Assembly: GCA_030604975.1 (NCBI GenBank)
Contig: JAUVUV010000065.1
Location: 1-8,842, forward strand
Direction: 5' to 3'
From: Candidatus Glassiibacteriota bacterium
GTDB taxonomy: Bacteria > Gemmatimonadota > Glassbacteria > GWA2-58-10
Length of the DNA: 8,842 nucleotides
A program made the position numbers and the translations under genes. How positions within the stretch are numbered: the stretch's first letter is position 1; the number at the start of each line of letters is the position of its first letter. This document shows positions 6,322 through 8,842 of the stretch, piece after piece. Under the pieces are notes generated by a model. The model saw only the letters and a list, made by a program, of their open reading frames with translations. It did no database searches and had not been told where the DNA came from.

Positions 6322-7482
6322 TTACTTTTTGAACTGAAACACCTCCAGATCGTCCCGGCTGCGCACAATCTCCAGCCCCAATCCGGCCATCAATTCATAG
6401 TAAAGATCGCGCTCGAGGCGGCTCACGTGCAGCGGCAGAGGTTCATTCGAGACCCGGCCTTGCTCGAAATCCACAGCCAGAAGGAGCCTTCCTTCAGGCT
6501 TTATATGCTCTGACATATGGCGCAGGGCGCTTTCCGGGTGCACCAGGTGCTCCACCACGAAAATCGAGACTATTGTATCGTAAATATCTTTCAGAGGGGT
6601 TTCGCTTTCTGCTGGTCTCACAGTTAGGGGTAACTTTCTCCGCCTGAACCGGAAAGCGGCAAAATCGAGCAGCGGCCCCGGCAGGTCGAGATAGGTTACA
6701 GCGACACCCTTGGCAGCCAGTGGAATGGAGAATATCCCACAGCCTCCGCCATAGTCCAGCACCCTCTCTCCGGGCTTGCATTCTGCGAGCACCGCCTCGA
6801 CCAGTTCCTCCCGGTCGCCGTTGTACTCGGTTTTCATCAGTTCGTAGATATAGAAATCGTGACCCGAGTAGAACTTGCGCACCTGCTCGGCTGTTCCGGG
6901 ATCGGTTTGGACCCAGAGCCTCGTGGCCTCGATACCTGCCATGTCGCATTTTCCCTCTACAACGTCAAATGGCTCGCCGGTAAATTCACAGATTTCCCCT
7001 ATTGCTTCCTGTTTGCGTTTCAGGTACGGCCCGACTACCTCGCGCTGCTTGAACCGCATGAAATCATCCTCCGCCAGATGCGCTGTAAGGTCCTGGTAGA
7101 CAAAAAGAATCTTCCCGGAACCGGCAGCCTCGGCGATCCTGTCAACGTTGTGGTAGTAAGGGGAAAGCCGGCGATTGGTGGCATAGGGCACTGCCACCAG
7201 ATCGAATTCCGCCCTTCGCAGGGCCTTGATGTCCAGATTCTCCAGCCGGAAAAAACCCTTGTCGCGATAAACTATGCTCTTACAGCCCGGCACCCTCCCA
7301 CCCTGATGACAGAGCACGGTGAGTTCAAGCTCAGGCGTCCAGCGCTGCAGTGCTTCAATGCAGTAATTGAAAAGCTTTTCCGGGGCGCAGCGGATTACCA
7401 GCACGCGCCGGATTTCCGAGGGCAGCCCCTGGAGAATTTTCTCGACCGGACGGGTGCAGATTTCAATTTCGTTTTCGCGCAT
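6322..7482 (-). CDS. Two-domain protein: Rossmann-like (GT9-like?) N-terminal half plus class I SAM methyltransferase
   Basis: This is a 386-residue cytosolic protein. The C-terminal half (about 197-345) is a class I SAM-dependent methyltransferase: motif I VLDYGGGCGIFSIP (241-254), an acidic end of strand 2 in VTYLDLPG (262-269, Asp266), motif IV-like YDTIVSIFVVEHL (301-313) and HIKPEGRLLLAVDF (326-339). The N-terminal half (about 24-135) has alternating strands and helices, starting RRVLVIRCAPEKLFNYCIEAL and including LELTVLCHQ and KILFVYQD. This resembles the first half of GT9/heptosyltransferase-type GT-B folds, but I see no complete donor domain. The methyl acceptor is unknown; the ManC and GT4 neighbours make a glycan or its precursor plausible. 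The ATG at 7482 has no clear ribosome binding site, so the start is less certain. The gene appears to be transcribed alone. Confidence 0.85.
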   Translation of the reverse strand: MRENEIEICTRPVEKILQGLPSEIRRVLVIRCAPEKLFNYCIEALQRWTPELELTVLCHQGGRVPGCKSIVYRDKGFFRLENLDIKALRRAEFDLVAVPYATNRRLSPYYHNVDRIAEAAGSGKILFVYQDLTAHLAEDDFMRFKQREVVGPYLKRKQEAIGEICEFTGEPFDVVEGKCDMAGIEATRLWVQTDPGTAEQVRKFYSGHDFYIYELMKTEYNGDREELVEAVLAECKPGERVLDYGGGCGIFSIPLAAKGVAVTYLDLPGPLLDFAAFRFRRRKLPLTVRPAESETPLKDIYDTIVSIFVVEHLVHPESALRHMSEHIKPEGRLLLAVDFEQGRVSNEPLPLHVSRLERDLYYELMAGLGLEIVRSRDDLEVFQFKK

Positions 7483-7587
7483 AAAAGATCAGTTAACTTA
7501 AAAAAGTTCAGCTTGCCGCCATCAGTTAGAAAAATAAGCCTGCGGCAGTTTGCCGGCAAGTCAGACAGCGAATTGGAAGTTCGGGAA
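7483..7587. other. Intergenic stretch with a perfect 10-bp palindrome
   Basis: This A/T-richer stretch lies upstream of the methyltransferase gene and of the small plus-strand ORF. It contains the perfect palindrome TTGCCGGCAA at 7550-7559. A weak minus-strand promoter can be drawn here (TTGCCG at 7559-7554, 17-nt spacer, TATTTT at 7536-7531), which would put the palindrome over its -35 box. An operator function is only a guess. Confidence 0.25.
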
Positions 7588-7737
7588 ATGATCAGCCGCC
7601 TGGCCGCTTACGGCATACTCGTGGAGCTGGCCATGTTCCACAACATGGAGCACGGTTTCAGCTACCGGCTGAGGAGCCTGGAGCAGAAACGGGCCGCGCA
7701 GGTTGTGGCGCACTTTTTCCAGCGCAGGCTGAAATGA
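7588..7737 (+). CDS. Probable small protein gene (49 residues), unrecognised
   Basis: This ORF lies in a 271-nt gap between two minus-strand genes. I do not recognise the product. It is predicted mostly helical, mixing hydrophobic and basic residues, with a run ending HFFQRRLK and no signal peptide. The case for coding is codon use: by hand count about 41 of 49 codons end in G or C, like the real genes around it, while the same frame upstream of 7588 drops to about half. The ATG at 7588 has GGAAG (7575-7579) 8 nt upstream. The open frame continues upstream through a possible TTG start at 7513 and on across the antisense of the methyltransferase gene, which I treat as chance. Its stop is 16 nt from the convergent peptidase stop. 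It could also be the surviving 3' end of a decayed gene. Confidence 0.38.
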   Translation: MISRLAAYGILVELAMFHNMEHGFSYRLRSLEQKRAAQVVAHFFQRRLK

Positions 7738-7753
7738 TCGCCTGGTTTGTGAC

Positions 7754-8842
7754 TCAATGCCCCGGCCCGGTGAGCACCGCGTTCAGCATCAGCCGGTTGG
7801 TGCCGTCGCAGATTGCCCGGAAATTGGGATCCTCGGTAAAGCCTATTACGTGTCCCTCGCCCATCGAGCGGTACATCAGGTAGGGCTTGAAAGCGAGCTG
7901 TTTCAGGCTCGGCCCCTTCCAGGCGTATCCGCTCACCAGCAGGTTTTCCGCCTCGGCAAAGAAAGCCACGTTCCGGCCCTCGCTTCTTTTCAGCGGCGAA
8001 AACACCTGATAGCCCTGCACGAAAGCAACCGCCGTGCTGTCGTAACCGCAGGAAAGCCAGTGGTCCGGATCAAGGCGGATACGCGCCAGTACGCCGGGCA
8101 GTGAGCGCGGATTGATGTCCTCTGCAGTAATTACTTTCTGGAGTTCAGCGAAATCTTTGATCTCAGTACCCTGTACGCGATTGGTTTTTTCCTCATCTGT
8201 AGAGGCCTTTTTGCCTTTGGCCGTGTCCTCGTCCAGACGGTACTCCCTGACTGCTTTCAGCAGTTCGACCTCAGGGTTGGCCATCCAGGTGGTGGCGCCC
8301 TGTATCCCGACAAGGGTCCCGCCCTGGGAGATCCATTTCTTTACCTTTTCGACACCGTTCTTGCCCATGATCTCCCCGAAATTCCATCCGTTAGGCAGTA
8401 CCAGCACATTGTACCTGTCCAGCTTGATTCTGCCCAGATCCCTGGTTTTTACAGCCGTCACTTTCACCCCGTATTGCTGTTCCAGCACGTAGCGGCACCA
8501 GCCGGCTGAATAGGAATGGGTGGGTTCGTCCCAGGCCAGAAGGACTTTCGGCGCAGGGAGGTAATGCACGTTCGGGCTGCCGAAATTCACGCCCTGGCTC
8601 GTCCAGCCGGAGCCCGTGGGGTAGAATTCCACGCCGCGTTCCTTTTCGATCCGGGCGATAATCTCGGGGAGTTTGCCGGAGTTCTCTTTTACAGGGATAA
8701 TCAGGCTTCCGCGAGGATATTTCTTTTCATTGTGGGTAAAAGCAAGGTCGCTTGTGTATACTCTTACATTATTCCTGAACAGATCGGCCAGGGCGGCCAT
8801 CGTGCTGTTGGAGCCGCCGTGGAGGATATATGCCAGCCCGGC
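7754..8842 (-). CDS. M14-type zinc carboxypeptidase-like protein, C-terminal part (5' end outside window)
   Basis: The frame is open to the window edge, so the 362 visible residues are the C-terminal part of a larger protein; the ATG at 8800 is internal, because the coding pattern continues upstream of it. I recognise the region from large bacterial M14-type peptidases that carry a C-terminal GATase1-like domain. It has PRGSLIIPV (residues 43-51), then a Rossmann-like domain from KVLLAWDEPTHSYSAGW (99-115) through LDRYNVLVLPNG (141-152), QGGTLVGIQGATTW (173-186) and a closing GEGHVIGFTEDPNF plus NRLMLNAVLTGP (328-341, 349-360). A Lys/Asp/Glu-rich low-complexity loop interrupts it at about 203-226. 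The zinc ligands (HxxE...H) would lie upstream of 8842, so activity cannot be judged here. Relatives are usually exported, but any signal peptide is also out of view. It converges on the small ORF. Confidence 0.82.
   Translation of the reverse strand, partial: AGLAYILHGGSNSTMAALADLFRNNVRVYTSDLAFTHNEKKYPRGSLIIPVKENSGKLPEIIARIEKERGVEFYPTGSGWTSQGVNFGSPNVHYLPAPKVLLAWDEPTHSYSAGWCRYVLEQQYGVKVTAVKTRDLGRIKLDRYNVLVLPNGWNFGEIMGKNGVEKVKKWISQGGTLVGIQGATTWMANPEVELLKAVREYRLDEDTAKGKKASTDEEKTNRVQGTEIKDFAELQKVITAEDINPRSLPGVLARIRLDPDHWLSCGYDSTAVAFVQGYQVFSPLKRSEGRNVAFFAEAENLLVSGYAWKGPSLKQLAFKPYLMYRSMGEGHVIGFTEDPNFRAICDGTNRLMLNAVLTGPGH

Noticed and set aside
6859..7587. Long plus-strand ORF leading into the small gene at 7588
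   Set aside because: This part is mostly antisense to the methyltransferase gene, and third-position G/C bias falls off upstream of 7588. Only the tail 7588-7737 is kept as a possible gene.
7738..7753. Terminator between the small ORF and the peptidase gene
   Set aside because: Only 16 nt with no inverted repeat and no T-run.

Overview
The window looks like a chromosomal stretch from a free-living Gram-negative-type bacterium, probably from an uncultured lineage. The gene content suggests this: a Tat-exported lipoprotein-type glycoside hydrolase, a ManC-type sugar nucleotide enzyme, and a large M14-type peptidase with a C-terminal GATase1-like domain. The last is common in FCB-group and Acidobacteria-like genomes. 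This placement is an inference from gene types, not a phylogenetic result. Coding regions are G/C-rich at third codon positions and the short gaps are A/T-richer. I see no tRNA, rRNA, CRISPR array, insertion sequence or phage gene.

Layout from left to right. (1) 31-2619 (-): GH116-family glycoside hydrolase with a twin-arginine/lipobox signal. (2) 2620-2821: divergent promoter region with two consensus-like -35 boxes facing away from each other. (3) 2822-3283 (+): single GAF-domain protein of the free methionine-R-sulfoxide reductase (fRMsr) type, with one redox cysteine position changed to His. (4) 3303-3719 (-, possibly from 3803): small uncharacterised conserved-looking protein. (5) 3807-4997 (-): GT4 glycosyltransferase directly upstream of it in the same transcription direction. 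(6) 4998-5225: second divergent intergenic region with a good promoter for the next gene. (7) 5226-6311 (+): mannose-1-phosphate guanylyltransferase (manC). (8) 6322-7482 (-): two-domain protein with a Rossmann-like N-terminal half and a SAM methyltransferase C-terminal half. (9) 7588-7737 (+): probable small gene, easily missed. (10) 7754-8842 (-): C-terminal part of an M14-type peptidase whose catalytic domain lies outside the window.

The middle of the window (3303-7482) reads as a surface-glycan neighbourhood. ManC makes GDP-mannose, the GT4 enzyme could use such a donor, and the methyltransferase protein could modify a glycan or its precursor. The hydrolase and peptidase at the two ends would act outside the cytoplasm on glycosides and peptides. 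Strand direction changes at almost every gene, so these are mostly single-gene units and not one long operon. I found no clear evidence for a wholly new multi-gene system. The best leads are the two-domain methyltransferase, the fRMsr-like protein with altered cysteines, the uncharacterised protein behind the glycosyltransferase, and the small plus-strand ORF.
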